A stretch of DNA of 64,000 nt from Nocardia brasiliensis ATCC 700358 (GCF_000250675.2 NC_018681.1:4898001-4962000); one strand, 5' to 3'; shown: positions 15,437 to 24,879, counted from the stretch's first letter. The notes: generated by a model not told the origin, from the sequence alone. Translations and numbers: made by a program.

Positions 15437-16879
15437 TCAGTAGCGGTACTGCTCCGATTTGTACGGGCCTTCGATCGGAATATCGAGATAGTCCGACTGC
15501 CGCGGTGTCAATGTCGAGAGCCGGGCGCCTAGAGCGGGCAGATGCAAACGCGCGACCATTTCGTCCAGTCGCTTCGGCAGCGTGTACACGCCCACCGGGT
15601 ATTGCGCCGACTTGGTGAACAGTTCGATCTGCGCGAGCACCTGATTCGCGAAACTGTTGCTCATGACGAACGACGGGTGGCCGGTGGCGTTACCGAGATT
15701 GAGCAGCCTGCCCTCCGACAGGACGAGCACGGCATGACCGTCCGGGAAGACCCACTTGTCGACCTGTGGCTTGATGTTCTCCTTACGGACACCCGCGATC
15801 CGAGCCAGGCCCGCCATATCTATCTCATTGTCGAAGTGGCCGATATTGCCGACGATCGCCTGATGCTTCATGGCCGAGAGATGGCCGGCCGTGATCACGT
15901 CCACATTCCCGGTGGCGGTGACGAAGATGTCGGCGAACCCGACCACATCGTCGAGCGTGGCCACCTGGAAGCCGTCCATCACGGCCTGCAGGGCGCAGAT
16001 CGGGTCGATCTCCACCACCACGACGCGGGCGCCCTGCCCGTGCAGCGCCTCTGCGCAACCCTTGCCCACGTCCCCGTAACCGCAGACGACAGCGACCTTT
16101 CCGCCGATCAGCACGTCCGTCCCCCGATTGATGCCGTCTATCAGCGAGTGCCTGATGCCGTACCGGTTGTCGAACTTCGACTTGGTGACGGAATCGTTGA
16201 CGTTGACCGCGGGGAACAGCAGCGCACCGCTGTTGGCCATCTGATAAAGCCGGTGGACACCTGTCGTGGTCTCCTCGGTGACACCGCGAATGCCCGCGGC
16301 CAAGTCGGTCCACTTGCGCGGGTGGGCAGCCAGCGAGGCCCGGAGCAACGCGTCGATCACCTCGTCGTCGGCCGACCGCTCGGCGCCGGGATCCGGTACG
16401 GCGCCCAACTTTTCGGCCTCTACCGCCCGATGCACCAGCATCGTGGCGTCACCACCGTCGTCGAGCAGCATGTTCGGACCCGCGCCGTCGGGCCAATCGA
16501 GCATCTGCCCGGTGGCCCACCAGTACTCGTCGAGCGTTTCGCCTTTCCAGGCGAAGACCGGGACCCCCTGTGGGGCCTCGACGGTGCCGGACGGCCCGAC
16601 GACGGTGGCGGCGGCGGCATGATCCTGCGTCGAGAGAATATTGCAGCTCGCCCAGCGCACCCGGGCGCCGAGCGCCGTCAGGGTTTCGATCAGCACGGCG
16701 GTCTGCACGGTCATGTGCAACGAACCGGAAATACGGGCACCGGTCAGCGGTTTGTTGTTCGCATACTGTTCGCGCAGAGCCATGAGGCCCGGCATCTCGT
16801 GCTCGGCGAGTTCGATTTCCTGGCGCCCGAAATGGGCAAGTGATAGATCGGCGACCCGATAAGAGAATTCAGTTGTCAC
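15437..16879 (-). CDS. ahcY: S-adenosylhomocysteine hydrolase (FlI-like)
   Basis: A 480-aa adenosylhomocysteinase. The NAD-binding GYGDVGKGCA loop, the catalytic KSKFDNRYG and HGR-type NIGHFDNEID signatures, and the C-terminal KSEQYRY tail are canonical. It splits SAH to adenosine and homocysteine. SAH strongly inhibits fluorinase, and S. cattleya carries a homologue (flI) in its cluster, so the gene likely protects flA activity. GTG 16879 (GGAG 6 nt upstream, giving MTTEFSYRVADLSL) fits the family better than ATG 16891. It is co-directional with flA and the antiporter. The housekeeping copy is presumably elsewhere. Confidence 0.93.
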   Translation of the reverse strand: MTTEFSYRVADLSLAHFGRQEIELAEHEMPGLMALREQYANNKPLTGARISGSLHMTVQTAVLIETLTALGARVRWASCNILSTQDHAAAATVVGPSGTVEAPQGVPVFAWKGETLDEYWWATGQMLDWPDGAGPNMLLDDGGDATMLVHRAVEAEKLGAVPDPGAERSADDEVIDALLRASLAAHPRKWTDLAAGIRGVTEETTTGVHRLYQMANSGALLFPAVNVNDSVTKSKFDNRYGIRHSLIDGINRGTDVLIGGKVAVVCGYGDVGKGCAEALHGQGARVVVVEIDPICALQAVMDGFQVATLDDVVGFADIFVTATGNVDVITAGHLSAMKHQAIVGNIGHFDNEIDMAGLARIAGVRKENIKPQVDKWVFPDGHAVLVLSEGRLLNLGNATGHPSFVMSNSFANQVLAQIELFTKSAQYPVGVYTLPKRLDEMVARLHLPALGARLSTLTPRQSDYLDIPIEGPYKSEQYRY

Positions 16880-16992
16880 GGCCAACTCCATAAATGCTCG
16901 ACCACTGTCCGTACTGACGATAGGGCGACGTACCGCCCAATACAACGCAGATCAGCGGGGTAAGCAGAAAATACGACGGCAAGCAATTGGTG

Positions 16993-17008
16993 ACACACCG
17001 TAATGTGT
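16993..17008. promoter_or_regulatory. Candidate operator between ahcY-flA and flB
   Basis: Inverted repeat ACACA-N6-TGTGT in the 242-bp divergent gap, flanked on both sides by AGCAATT, so the whole element has partial outer symmetry. It could bind one of the cluster regulators and control both arms. Confidence 0.35.
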
Positions 17009-17121
17009 AGCAATTTGCGCCGATCGGTACATCGCGGGCCGGATCGGACCGCCGATATCCTGAAGATCGTTGTCAGACAGTAAAGTCGCGCCGAAATGCG
17101 GCGAACTCCGGGACGGATACC

Positions 17122-18000
17122 ATGGTTGCACCTGCGGCAGAAATCGAACTCGGCATCATCGGCGGCAGCGGGTTGTACGACCTGGAAACGCTCGCCGGTC
17201 GCCGCGAAGTCGCGCTCACCACACCCTACGGCGACCCGAGCGACAAGATCGGGGTCGGCCTGCTCGACGGGCGACCCATCGCCTTCCTCGCCCGGCACGG
17301 CCGCGGCCACCGCTACCTGCCGACCGAGGTGCCCGCCGCGGCGAATATCCACGCGCTCAAGCAACTCGGGGTCCAGCGCATCCTCAGCATCAGCGCCGTC
17401 GGCAGTCTCCGCGACGAGATCGAGCCGAGCCATCTGGTGGTGCCCGACCAGATCATCGACCTGACTCGGCACCGCCGGTCCACCTACTTCGGAGCCGGTG
17501 CCGTCGCACACGTACCGCTGGGCGACCCCTTCTGCCCGGTGCTGCGCGCCGGGTTGACCGACGTCGCCGCGTCGACCGGTGCGACCGTGCATCGGGCGGG
17601 CACTTACGTCTGCATCGAGGGGCCGCAGTTCTCCACCAGGGCTGAATCCGAACTCTACCGGGCCTGGAGCACAGACATCATCGGCATGACCGCGGCCACC
17701 GAGGCCAAACTCGCAAGAGAGGCCGGAATCTGTTTCGCCACAATGGCATTGGTCACCGACTACGACTGCTGGCGCACTGACGGGCCGTCCGTCACCGCGG
17801 ATATGGTCGCGTCGGTGATGCGGGCCAATATCGCAACGGCCAAGGACATCATCCGCAAGTTCGCCGCGTCCTCGGACGGCACGGCGCGCGACTGCGAGTG
17901 CGCCGATGCGATGCGGCACGCCGTCATGTCGGACCCCGCGGGCATACCCGGTGACACCGCGGACCGGCTCGCGCTCATCGCCGGAAAACTGCTGCGCTGA
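17122..18000 (+). CDS. flB: 5'-fluoro-5'-deoxyadenosine phosphorylase (MTAP/PNP family)
   Basis: A 292-aa purine nucleoside phosphorylase of the methylthioadenosine phosphorylase type. The phosphate loop GIIGGSGLYD, FLARHGRGH, the CIEGPQFSTRAESELYR substrate motif and the GMTAATEAKLAREAG helix are typical. In fluorine clusters the homologue FlB converts 5'-FDA to adenine and 5-fluoro-5-deoxyribose-1-phosphate. Its position, divergent from flA and followed by APRT (34 bp), supports that substrate. Recycling methylthioadenosine is the housekeeping alternative. Confidence 0.9.
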   Translation: MVAPAAEIELGIIGGSGLYDLETLAGRREVALTTPYGDPSDKIGVGLLDGRPIAFLARHGRGHRYLPTEVPAAANIHALKQLGVQRILSISAVGSLRDEIEPSHLVVPDQIIDLTRHRRSTYFGAGAVAHVPLGDPFCPVLRAGLTDVAASTGATVHRAGTYVCIEGPQFSTRAESELYRAWSTDIIGMTAATEAKLAREAGICFATMALVTDYDCWRTDGPSVTADMVASVMRANIATAKDIIRKFAASSDGTARDCECADAMRHAVMSDPAGIPGDTADRLALIAGKLLR

Positions 18001-18035
18001 CACCCTCCCCGACTCTCGAGACCGCAGGATTCGTC

Positions 18036-18611
18036 ATGTCCGACACCGTCGACTACTCGACCGCCCCAGACCGCACCGACGACCGGCTCGCCGCCGATGT
18101 CGCCGACCTCATCCGGGCCTATCCCGATTTCCCCTCCCCCGGTGTGCTTTTCCAAGACCTCTGCCCAGTCATCGCGACTCCCACCATGACCACCCGGATC
18201 GCCAAAGCGGCGATCCGGCATTTCGCCGGCGCTTTCGACATCGTCTTGGCGGTGGAAGCACGCGGCTTCGTGTTCGGCACCGCGGTGGCGCAGGAATCGG
18301 GCAGCCCGCTGGTGCTCGCCCGCAAATCGGGAAAGCTGCCGGGGCGGGTGTACAACGTCAGCTACGACCTCGAGTACGGCCGGGCAGCGCTCGAGTTGCA
18401 ATGCGATGTCCTGCCCCCGTCCGCGCGCGTCCTGCTCGTCGACGACGTCCTGGCAACCGGTGGAACACTTTCCGCCGCAGCGGAATTGGTGGAACTCGCG
18501 CACGCTACCGTGACGGGCTACGCGGTGGTCGCCACGCTCACCGAGCTCGGCGGGCCCGCCCGGCTCGGGCGATACCAGGGCTACTGCACGCTGACCTTGC
18601 CGATCGACTGA
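18036..18611 (+). CDS. apt: Adenine phosphoribosyltransferase
   Basis: A 191-aa protein with the PRPP motif VLLVDDVLATGGT (residues ~131-143), the FPSPGVLFQD start block and EARGFVFG. Converts adenine + PRPP to AMP. Directly behind flB, it would recover the adenine released from 5'-FDA, pulling the phosphorolysis forward. An APRT in a fluorine cluster is sensible but, to my knowledge, not universal. The end overlaps the convergent isomerase gene by 31 bp. Confidence 0.9.
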   Translation: MSDTVDYSTAPDRTDDRLAADVADLIRAYPDFPSPGVLFQDLCPVIATPTMTTRIAKAAIRHFAGAFDIVLAVEARGFVFGTAVAQESGSPLVLARKSGKLPGRVYNVSYDLEYGRAALELQCDVLPPSARVLLVDDVLATGGTLSAAAELVELAHATVTGYAVVATLTELGGPARLGRYQGYCTLTLPID

Positions 18612-19585
18612 CCCGACGGCGTGATCACCCGATCCTCGGTGACGATCGCGGTGACGAGATCAGCGGGTGTCACATCGAACGCCGGATTGCAGGCGGTGCT
18701 CGCCGCGGGAGCGATTCGCGCACCGCCCAATTCGAGCACCTCCGTCGCGGCACGCTCTTCTATCGGCACCTCGGCACCGCTCGGACAGGTCAGATCGATC
18801 GTCGCCTCCGGCGCGGCCACGACGAACGGGATCCCCACGCGCGCTGCGGCCAACGCGTGGCTCAGCGTGCCGACCTTGTTGACCACGTCACCGTTGGCCG
18901 CGATCCGATCCGCACCGACGACCACCGCGTCGACCCGGCCGTGCACGATCATCCCCGCAGCCGCACCGTCCACGATGACGGTGTGCGCGATCCCGGCCCG
19001 GCCGAGTTCCCACGCGGTGAGCCGGCTGCCCTGCAACAGCGGCCGGGTTTCACAGGCGTACACCAACTCCAGCTTGTTCGCCACATCCAGCGCGCCGATG
19101 ACCGACAGCGCGGTACCGCATTCGACGCCGGCCAGCGCACCGGCGTTGCAATGCGTCAGAATCCGCCGGGCGCCGGCGAGCAGGTCGGTGCCGCGCGCGC
19201 CGATCGTTCGATTGGCGGTGATGTCGGCGTCTCGGACGGCCAGCGCCGCGGCCAGGATCGCGTTCGGACCGCCGTCCCGAACCGCGAGCACCTGTTCCAC
19301 ACCCCACGCGAGATTGACCGCGGTGGGTCGCGCCTCGGTCATGATCACGGCAGCCGCGTCGAGTGCTCGCTCGAGCGATTCGCCCCGTTCCACGGCCCGC
19401 AGCGCCGCGAGCGCCACACCGAGCGCGCCCGCCACACCGAGCGCCATCGCGCCGCGCACCGCGAGCCGGGCGATCTCGCCGGCGAGCTGCGCGGCCGTGG
19501 TCACCGTGACGACCACTTCTCGATGTGGTAGCAACGTTTGATCGAGAATGACTACTTTTCCGTCGACCCAGTCGATTGTCCGCAT
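18581..19585 (-). CDS. 5-fluoro-5-deoxyribose-1-P isomerase (MtnA family)
   Basis: A 334-aa methylthioribose-1-phosphate isomerase-type protein. The catalytic cysteine lies in THCNAGALAG, the aspartate in GADRIAANGDVVNKVGT, and RGAMALGVAGALG forms the N-terminal substrate loop. In S. cattleya an MtnA homologue turns 5-FDRP into 5-fluoro-5-deoxyribulose-1-phosphate, the step after FlB, and the location here fits that. ATG 19585 (MRTIDWVDG) matches family N-termini; the ORF's earlier start is in low-similarity sequence. Confidence 0.88.
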   Translation of the reverse strand: MRTIDWVDGKVVILDQTLLPHREVVVTVTTAAQLAGEIARLAVRGAMALGVAGALGVALAALRAVERGESLERALDAAAVIMTEARPTAVNLAWGVEQVLAVRDGGPNAILAAALAVRDADITANRTIGARGTDLLAGARRILTHCNAGALAGVECGTALSVIGALDVANKLELVYACETRPLLQGSRLTAWELGRAGIAHTVIVDGAAAGMIVHGRVDAVVVGADRIAANGDVVNKVGTLSHALAAARVGIPFVVAAPEATIDLTCPSGAEVPIEERAATEVLELGGARIAPAASTACNPAFDVTPADLVTAIVTEDRVITPSGQSIGKVSVQ

Positions 19586-19782
19586 AGGATCACTTTCCGG
19601 CCGGGGTCGTTTTCCGTCAACAACGCGACCTCGGCCATAGCCGAACGGCCATGTCCCAGAATACTTTCGACGCACAGAGTAGACACGTTCGTCGTATTGC
19701 GCTGCCGCAGTGCGGATTATTAATGTCTATCGTGAGAAACTGCCGAAACGCAGGGGCAGTGTCTCCCGCCGATCGGAGTGAA

Positions 19783-21630
19783 ATGACCGAGCTCAGCATC
19801 GATACGCCTCTGTCGCTTACCGCAATTCGGGATCTGGTGACCCGCGAGGAGGTGGACAACGAGCAGGTGTTGCATCTGACCGCCAATGAAACGGTGCTGT
19901 CCCCGTTCGCACAGAACGTGCTGTCCACCAAATTGGCGAACCGTTATCTGCTCGAACATCTCGATATGCGGCTGGACTCTCCGTCGCGCCTCAACAACTT
20001 CCTCTATCGCGGGCTCAACCGGGTGAACGCCATCGAGCAATCCGCGACCCAGGTGTGCCGCGAGCTCTTCGGCGCCGAATACACCGAATTCCGTTGCCTT
20101 TCCGGCTTGCACGCGATGCAGACGACCTTCGCCGCACTGTCCCAGCCCGGCGACAAGATCATGCGTATTTCCACGAAGGACGGCGGCCACTTCCTGACCG
20201 AGCTCATGTGCCGGTCGTTCGGCAGGCGGAGCACCACCTACGCGTTCCGCGACCTGTGCACCATCGACATCGAGCGGACGCGGGAGATATTCGAGCGTGA
20301 ACGTCCGTCGCTGCTGTACATCGACGCCATGAACTACCTCTTCCCGTTCCCGCTGCGGGAACTCAAACAGATATGCGGCGACGTCCCGCTGATCTTCGAC
20401 GCCTCGCACACCCTCGGGTTGATCGCGGGCGGGCAGTTCCAGGATCCGCTGGCCGAGGGCGCCGACATCCTGCAGGCCAACACACACAAGACCTTCTTCG
20501 GCCCGCAGAAGGGACTCATCCTCGGAAAGAGCCGCAGCCTCATGGAGCGGATCACCTACACACTCTCGAACGGCATGGTGAGCAGCCAGCACACCGCTTC
20601 GACCCTCGCGCTGTTCATCGCCCTGCACGAAATGTATGAAGACGGGCGCGAATACGCGGCGCGGGTGATCGAAAATGCCAGGCATCTGGCGGGTTTGCTC
20701 AACGAGCGCGGGATCCCCGTGCTCGCCGCGGATCGCGGATTCACCCAGAACCACATGTTTTTCATCGACACCCGGCCGCTCGGCGCCGGCCCCATGCTGG
20801 CCAAGAAGCTGCTCGACGCGAACATCTCGGTGAACCGCTCGATCGCGTTCGAGCACATCGATACATTGCGGCTCGGCGTGCAGGAGATCACGCGGCGGGG
20901 ATACAGCGGCGCCGATCTCGAACGGATCGCCGGCTGGATCGAACACCTGCTGCTCCGGGACGCGAACCCGGAATCGGTCGCGCGTGATGTCGCGACATTC
21001 GTTGTCGGCAGGCAGAATATCCGATACTGCGGTAAGAGCGCAGGTCCGCGCCGCGCACCTCGCGGCAAGCCGTCACCTGCGACCCCGGCTCGGCCGCGCT
21101 GGGTCAACATCAGCCTGACGAAAGCCGACAATCGTTGTGCCCCAGAGACGGTCGAAGCCGTCCGCACGCTCGGTGCCGCCGCCGCGGTATTCGAGCACCA
21201 AACCGATTCGGCAGGCAACATCAGCGTCCGGACGAACGGTCACACCTTCGTTTCGGCGAGCGGCTCTTACCTCAAAGATCTGGCGTCGCACGATTTCGTC
21301 GAACTGGTCGACTTCGCGGACTGGACGCTCCGCTGCGAAGGCGCCGGACCGCCGTCGGCGGAGAGCTACATGCACTATCTGGTGCGAACATCGGTGGACG
21401 CCCGCTACATCGTGCACAACCACTACATCCCGGGTGACGAGATCGCGGACCTGGATGTGCTCGTCATCCCGCCCAAGGAGTACGGGAGCGTGCAGCTCGC
21501 GGAGGCCGTCGCGAAAGCGGCGCCACGCAGCCACATCATCTACATCCGGCGCCACGGACTGGTGTTCTGGAGCGATACGCTCGAGGAATGCACCGCCCTG
21601 ATGGCCCAGGTTGCGAGCCGGCGGATCTGA
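19783..21630 (+). CDS. 4-Fluorothreonine transaldolase, SHMT-like + class II aldolase domains
   Basis: A 615-aa two-domain enzyme. Residues 1-~405 are an SHMT-like PLP domain: HLTANET, substrate-binding FDASHT (D206, H209) and the PLP lysine K236 in THKTFFGPQKG. A basic Pro/Arg linker follows (~410-440). Residues ~441-615 are a class II aldolase-like domain with E528 (SAESYMH), metal pair H545/H547 (VHNHYIPGDE) and H591 (RRHGLVF), the full fuculose-aldolase-type set. Known fluorothreonine transaldolases swap fluoroacetaldehyde into L-threonine, giving 4-fluorothreonine and acetaldehyde. ATG 19783 is chosen for GGAG 6 nt upstream; the ORF extends 44 codons further without similarity. Confidence 0.9.
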   Translation: MTELSIDTPLSLTAIRDLVTREEVDNEQVLHLTANETVLSPFAQNVLSTKLANRYLLEHLDMRLDSPSRLNNFLYRGLNRVNAIEQSATQVCRELFGAEYTEFRCLSGLHAMQTTFAALSQPGDKIMRISTKDGGHFLTELMCRSFGRRSTTYAFRDLCTIDIERTREIFERERPSLLYIDAMNYLFPFPLRELKQICGDVPLIFDASHTLGLIAGGQFQDPLAEGADILQANTHKTFFGPQKGLILGKSRSLMERITYTLSNGMVSSQHTASTLALFIALHEMYEDGREYAARVIENARHLAGLLNERGIPVLAADRGFTQNHMFFIDTRPLGAGPMLAKKLLDANISVNRSIAFEHIDTLRLGVQEITRRGYSGADLERIAGWIEHLLLRDANPESVARDVATFVVGRQNIRYCGKSAGPRRAPRGKPSPATPARPRWVNISLTKADNRCAPETVEAVRTLGAAAAVFEHQTDSAGNISVRTNGHTFVSASGSYLKDLASHDFVELVDFADWTLRCEGAGPPSAESYMHYLVRTSVDARYIVHNHYIPGDEIADLDVLVIPPKEYGSVQLAEAVAKAAPRSHIIYIRRHGLVFWSDTLEECTALMAQVASRRI

Positions 21631-21637
21631 GCCGCCC

Positions 21638-22213
21638 TTACCAGCCCGACACCGGATAGGTCATGACCAGCACGGCCTCGACATTGTCGGTCGTCGCCTC
21701 GTAGAAATGCGGCACGTCGGCGCCGAACACCACGAAATCGCCTGCGGCAGCGTCGCAGGGCGTGTCGACGGCGCCGACCCGCAGGCCGCCCTTGGCCACG
21801 TGCAGATGCTCCACCGTGCCGACCGTGTGCGCCGGACTGTCGATCCGGTTGCCCGCCTTACGGATTCGAATCCGCCACACCTCGACGTACACGCCGGCGC
21901 CGACGCGCTGCAAAAGTTCCTGTTTGCTGTAGTCCGGCTCGGACGTGCCGGGCCGGAGCGTGGCCCTCGACGGTGCCGTCGCGACGATGAGATCGCCGAG
22001 CGGCAGCCGCAATGCGACCGCGATGGCGGACAACGTGTCGATACGCGGATTGCCCGCACCCGATTCCAAAGTGGACAACGTTGCCTTACTGATCCCGGAT
22101 TGGCGGGCGAGTTCCGCCGCCGACATGCCCCGAGCCTCCCGCATCCTGCGGATCTGTGCGCCGATGGCCGCGGCGGCACTGTCCAGCTTCGTGCTGTCTG
22201 CTAGATCGGACAT
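21638..22213 (-). CDS. XRE-family regulator with C-terminal cupin
   Basis: A 191-aa protein. An N-terminal HTH_3 (residues ~17-70: IRRMREARGMSAAELARQ ... STLESGAGNPRIDTL) precedes a single cupin domain (~115-190) with HTVGTVEHLHV and GDFVVFGADVPHFYEA. Such regulators sense a small molecule in the cupin barrel and often control adjacent exporters or amino-acid genes. It lies 58 bp downstream of the EamA exporter on the same strand and converges (7-bp gap) on the transaldolase gene, so an autoregulatory sensor for fluorothreonine or threonine is a fair inference. Confidence 0.88.
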   Translation of the reverse strand: MSDLADSTKLDSAAAAIGAQIRRMREARGMSAAELARQSGISKATLSTLESGAGNPRIDTLSAIAVALRLPLGDLIVATAPSRATLRPGTSEPDYSKQELLQRVGAGVYVEVWRIRIRKAGNRIDSPAHTVGTVEHLHVAKGGLRVGAVDTPCDAAAGDFVVFGADVPHFYEATTDNVEAVLVMTYPVSGW

Positions 22214-22271
22214 CGACCACCGTTCGCTAGAATGTGCCGCTGGGCTCAATCTAACGTACCGGGCTGGGTGA

Positions 22272-23222
22272 TTACGGTCCGGATCCGGTGGTGTCGGGCC
22301 CGGTCCGCAACGGATGACGGCTCGGTTCGGCGACGACGCGGGCGGGAACTTTCCGTGCCCCTTCGAGACTGCGGCCGACGATCGCGGAACCGACCACCAG
22401 CGCGCCGCCTATCCACTGCACCACGGTGAGCTGCTCACCGGCCACCAGCACCGCGAAAAGGGTCGAAAAGACCGGCTCTGTACAGAGAATCAAGCCGACC
22501 CGGGTGGAGCTCGTCCGGCGGGCGCCACGGAGCTGGGCGAAGAACGCGAACGACGTGCCGATCACGCCGAGATAGACGATCAGCAACCAATTCGATCCGC
22601 TCACCGCGCCGGCCAGGCGCCACATCGGCGCACCCGTCAGTACCGAGGTCGCCGTCGCCAGCAGCAGCACCACGACGAACTCGATCAGGGTGATATTCAC
22701 CAGCGACTGATTCTGACCTTCGGAACTGCGGCCGAACAGGGTGATCTGCGTGGCCCTGATCATCGCCGCGGCCAGAATGATCAAATCTCCGCTCTGCGGA
22801 TGGAATCCACCCTTCGACAACAGCAACAGACCGCAGCCGGCAAGCGCGGTGACCGTCGCGAGATAGACCGGAAGCGGTTGTGCCCGGCGACTGAGCACAC
22901 GCTCGAGGACCGGCACGAGCACCACGGAAACGGTGATCAGAAAGCCGGAGTTGGCGGCCGAGGTATGCAGTACGCCAATTGTTTCCAAGATCAGAATGCC
23001 GTACAGCATGAACCCGAACGCGATGCCGTTGCGCACCTCGGACGAGGTGAGCTGAGGCAGCGTGCGTAATGCGAGCAGCGCGATGACCGGTATCGCCGCC
23101 GCGAAACGCAGCGCGAGAAAGCCGGCCGCGGGCACCGCGCTGCCTACCGTCTGCATAACGACGTAGCTGGAACCCCAGGTGATCGCCACCAGCAAGATGG
23201 ACAGATCCGTCAGGGCCACCAT
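22272..23222 (-). CDS. EamA/DMT-family exporter (candidate fluorothreonine efflux)
   Basis: A 316-aa protein with ten hydrophobic segments forming two EamA repeats (AITWGSSYVVMQ; GVIGTSFAFFAQLRGARR; LCTEPVFSTLFAVLVAGEQL). The family exports amino acids such as threonine, homoserine and cysteine. Its place between the transaldolase and the tRNA deacylase points to a fluorothreonine exporter, as reported for S. cattleya (FthC, from memory). ATG 23222 is chosen; ATG 23255 is possible, neither having a strong RBS. Confidence 0.85.
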   Translation of the reverse strand: MVALTDLSILLVAITWGSSYVVMQTVGSAVPAAGFLALRFAAAIPVIALLALRTLPQLTSSEVRNGIAFGFMLYGILILETIGVLHTSAANSGFLITVSVVLVPVLERVLSRRAQPLPVYLATVTALAGCGLLLLSKGGFHPQSGDLIILAAAMIRATQITLFGRSSEGQNQSLVNITLIEFVVVLLLATATSVLTGAPMWRLAGAVSGSNWLLIVYLGVIGTSFAFFAQLRGARRTSSTRVGLILCTEPVFSTLFAVLVAGEQLTVVQWIGGALVVGSAIVGRSLEGARKVPARVVAEPSRHPLRTGPDTTGSGP

Positions 23223-23760
23223 CGACCCTGGTTGTGACGCGTCCCCACCCCGCATCGTGGTACACCGTTCCCTCGATCGCCAAAGGTTTGCCACCCTCGA
23301 CTGCCGTACAGCATATTAGGCTGAATCGTACAGTTTGTTACGCCCGGCGCTCTGCCCCCAATTCCGGTGTCAGCGGTAAGTTGTACTGCCTGCTGCGACC
23401 TCGTGCACCCTTGCGACTGTCCAGTCGCATAGGTCACACTGACTATCGGACATGCAGCGCGGAATGTTCAGGTCACTCGGGCCGCTGCGATCATCGCTCG
23501 TCGGCGGACCAGATCATCATGGGAGTCACGGTGGTTTGCCAGATGAATGCTCGGCGGTCAGCCGAGGCCGCCTGGCAGCACGTCGGCCCCCATGCAACCC
23601 TCGAGCGATCCCATTCGCACGCCGACCCGCAGTCCACACTCGAACCCTGGATGTCCGAGTGCCGGGCCGGCGTTCACAGCACAGGCGCGCACGTTCGGCC
23701 TAGGGGTGCGCACCAGCCTCCCTAGTTTTGATACACAGCACGAAAGCGGGGGCAGATTTG
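23223..23760. other. 538-bp intergenic region with a 7-bp-arm palindrome
   Basis: No convincing gene. Between the divergent exporter and LuxR-type regulator genes it holds a perfect inverted repeat GCGACTG-TC-CAGTCGC at 23413-23428, a candidate operator. An AT-richer stretch around 23310-23345 could be the exporter promoter. A 163-codon ORF on the plus strand (23234-23725) lacks an RBS, family motifs and normal composition, and is not called. Confidence 0.5.
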
Positions 23761-24435
23761 ATGGTTGCACCGGCAGGAATACGACTGGTAGTCGTCGATG
23801 AACATGTGTTGTATCGGCACGGAATAGTGGAGATCCTTTCCCACGAACACGATATGGAAGTCGTCGGGCAATGCGGTGAGCGCGATGTCGAGGCGACGCT
23901 CGAGCGGCACCGGCCGGATATCGCGATCATCAGCATCAGCCAATACGAGCGGCGACCGGAACGTTGGATACGCAGCGTTCTGCTGAGCACGCCCAGCGCG
24001 GTCGCGGTGATCATCCTGGGCGACCGGGACACTCCGCGCGGCATCGGCGATCTGATCGCGGCGGGCGCGGGGGGATACGTGTGGAAGAACTCGACCCGGG
24101 AGGAGTTGATCAGCGCGGTACGCAAGATCTTCGAGAACCCCGAGCAGGTGGTTTTGTCGGTCACCCGAGGCATGCTGCAAGGCCTGGGCAGCGGGGACGG
24201 AGCCATACTCTCCACCCGGGAACGAGAGGTGCTGACTCTCGTCGCCGCGGGCCTGAAGAACTCGCAGATCGCCGACCGGCTGTATCTGGCCGAAGGTACC
24301 GTCAAACGGCATCTGACGAATATCTACGCCAAACTCTCGGCCTCCTCACGCGTCGAAGCGATAAAACAGGCAATCGCCCTGGACCTGCTTTCGGTCGAGG
24401 CGATACTCGAGCCCGATGCCTCCAGGCAGCGATGA
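23761..24435 (+). CDS. LuxR/NarL-type response regulator with atypical receiver
   Basis: A 224-aa protein. The receiver-like domain (residues 1-~120) has VVVDEHVLYRHGI, but the usual phospho-acceptor aspartate is replaced by S58 (DIAIISIS), while the GDRDTPR and K103-like VWKNS loops remain. The LuxR-type HTH occupies ~153-210 (STREREVLTLVAAGLKNSQIADRL ... EGTVKRHLTNIY). It probably binds DNA without phosphorylation, perhaps sensing a ligand. The S. cattleya fluorine cluster also has a LuxR-type regulator (flG). ATG 23761 follows GGGGG; an upstream TTG at 23728 is less likely. It runs directly into the Usp gene. Confidence 0.85.
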   Translation: MVAPAGIRLVVVDEHVLYRHGIVEILSHEHDMEVVGQCGERDVEATLERHRPDIAIISISQYERRPERWIRSVLLSTPSAVAVIILGDRDTPRGIGDLIAAGAGGYVWKNSTREELISAVRKIFENPEQVVLSVTRGMLQGLGSGDGAILSTREREVLTLVAAGLKNSQIADRLYLAEGTVKRHLTNIYAKLSASSRVEAIKQAIALDLLSVEAILEPDASRQR

Positions 24436-24879
24436 ATGTCGCACCGAGCCACCGCGATCGTCGTCGGCTTGGCCGAAAGACCCAGCGCCTTCGCTGCTCT
24501 CGATGCGGCCGCCGGTCTGGCCAGAGATCTCGCGGACGAATTACATGTGGTGCACGCCGTCGATCTAGGCGACTATCCGGTGGATCCCGATATCGATGAT
24601 TGGGAAAGACGGGCAGACGCGAAACAGGCGACCGTGCGGGCGCGCGCAGCGGCCGTGCTCCACGACTATCGTTCGATCGAGTGGACCTACCATGCCCGAC
24701 GAGGAGCCCCGGAGCGAGTCCTGCTCGCCGTCGCGCACTCGGTAGACGCCAGGATGATCGTCATCGGCTCGCATCCGCATTCGTTTCTCGGTTATCACTA
24801 CAGTGGTTCCGTGTCGCGTGCGCTGCTGCGCCAGCACGAATACCCGATCCTCCTTGTCTCCGAGCGTAGTTCGACCTGA
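24436..24879 (+). CDS. Universal stress protein, UspA family
   Basis: A 147-aa Usp domain: AIVVGLAERPSAFAALDAAAGLA at the N-terminus and MIVIGSHPHSFLGYHYSGSVSRALL near the C-terminus. The ATP-binding G-x2-G-x9-G(S/T) motif is altered at its second glycine (GSHP). It begins one base after the regulator's stop, so it is co-translated; it may modulate that regulator or respond to fluoride stress (inference). Confidence 0.88.
   Translation: MSHRATAIVVGLAERPSAFAALDAAAGLARDLADELHVVHAVDLGDYPVDPDIDDWERRADAKQATVRARAAAVLHDYRSIEWTYHARRGAPERVLLAVAHSVDARMIVIGSHPHSFLGYHYSGSVSRALLRQHEYPILLVSERSST

Noticed and set aside
23234..23725. 163-codon plus-strand ORF in the exporter/regulator gap
   Set aside because: No RBS, no domain, unusual composition, overlaps the exporter promoter; likely chance ORF.
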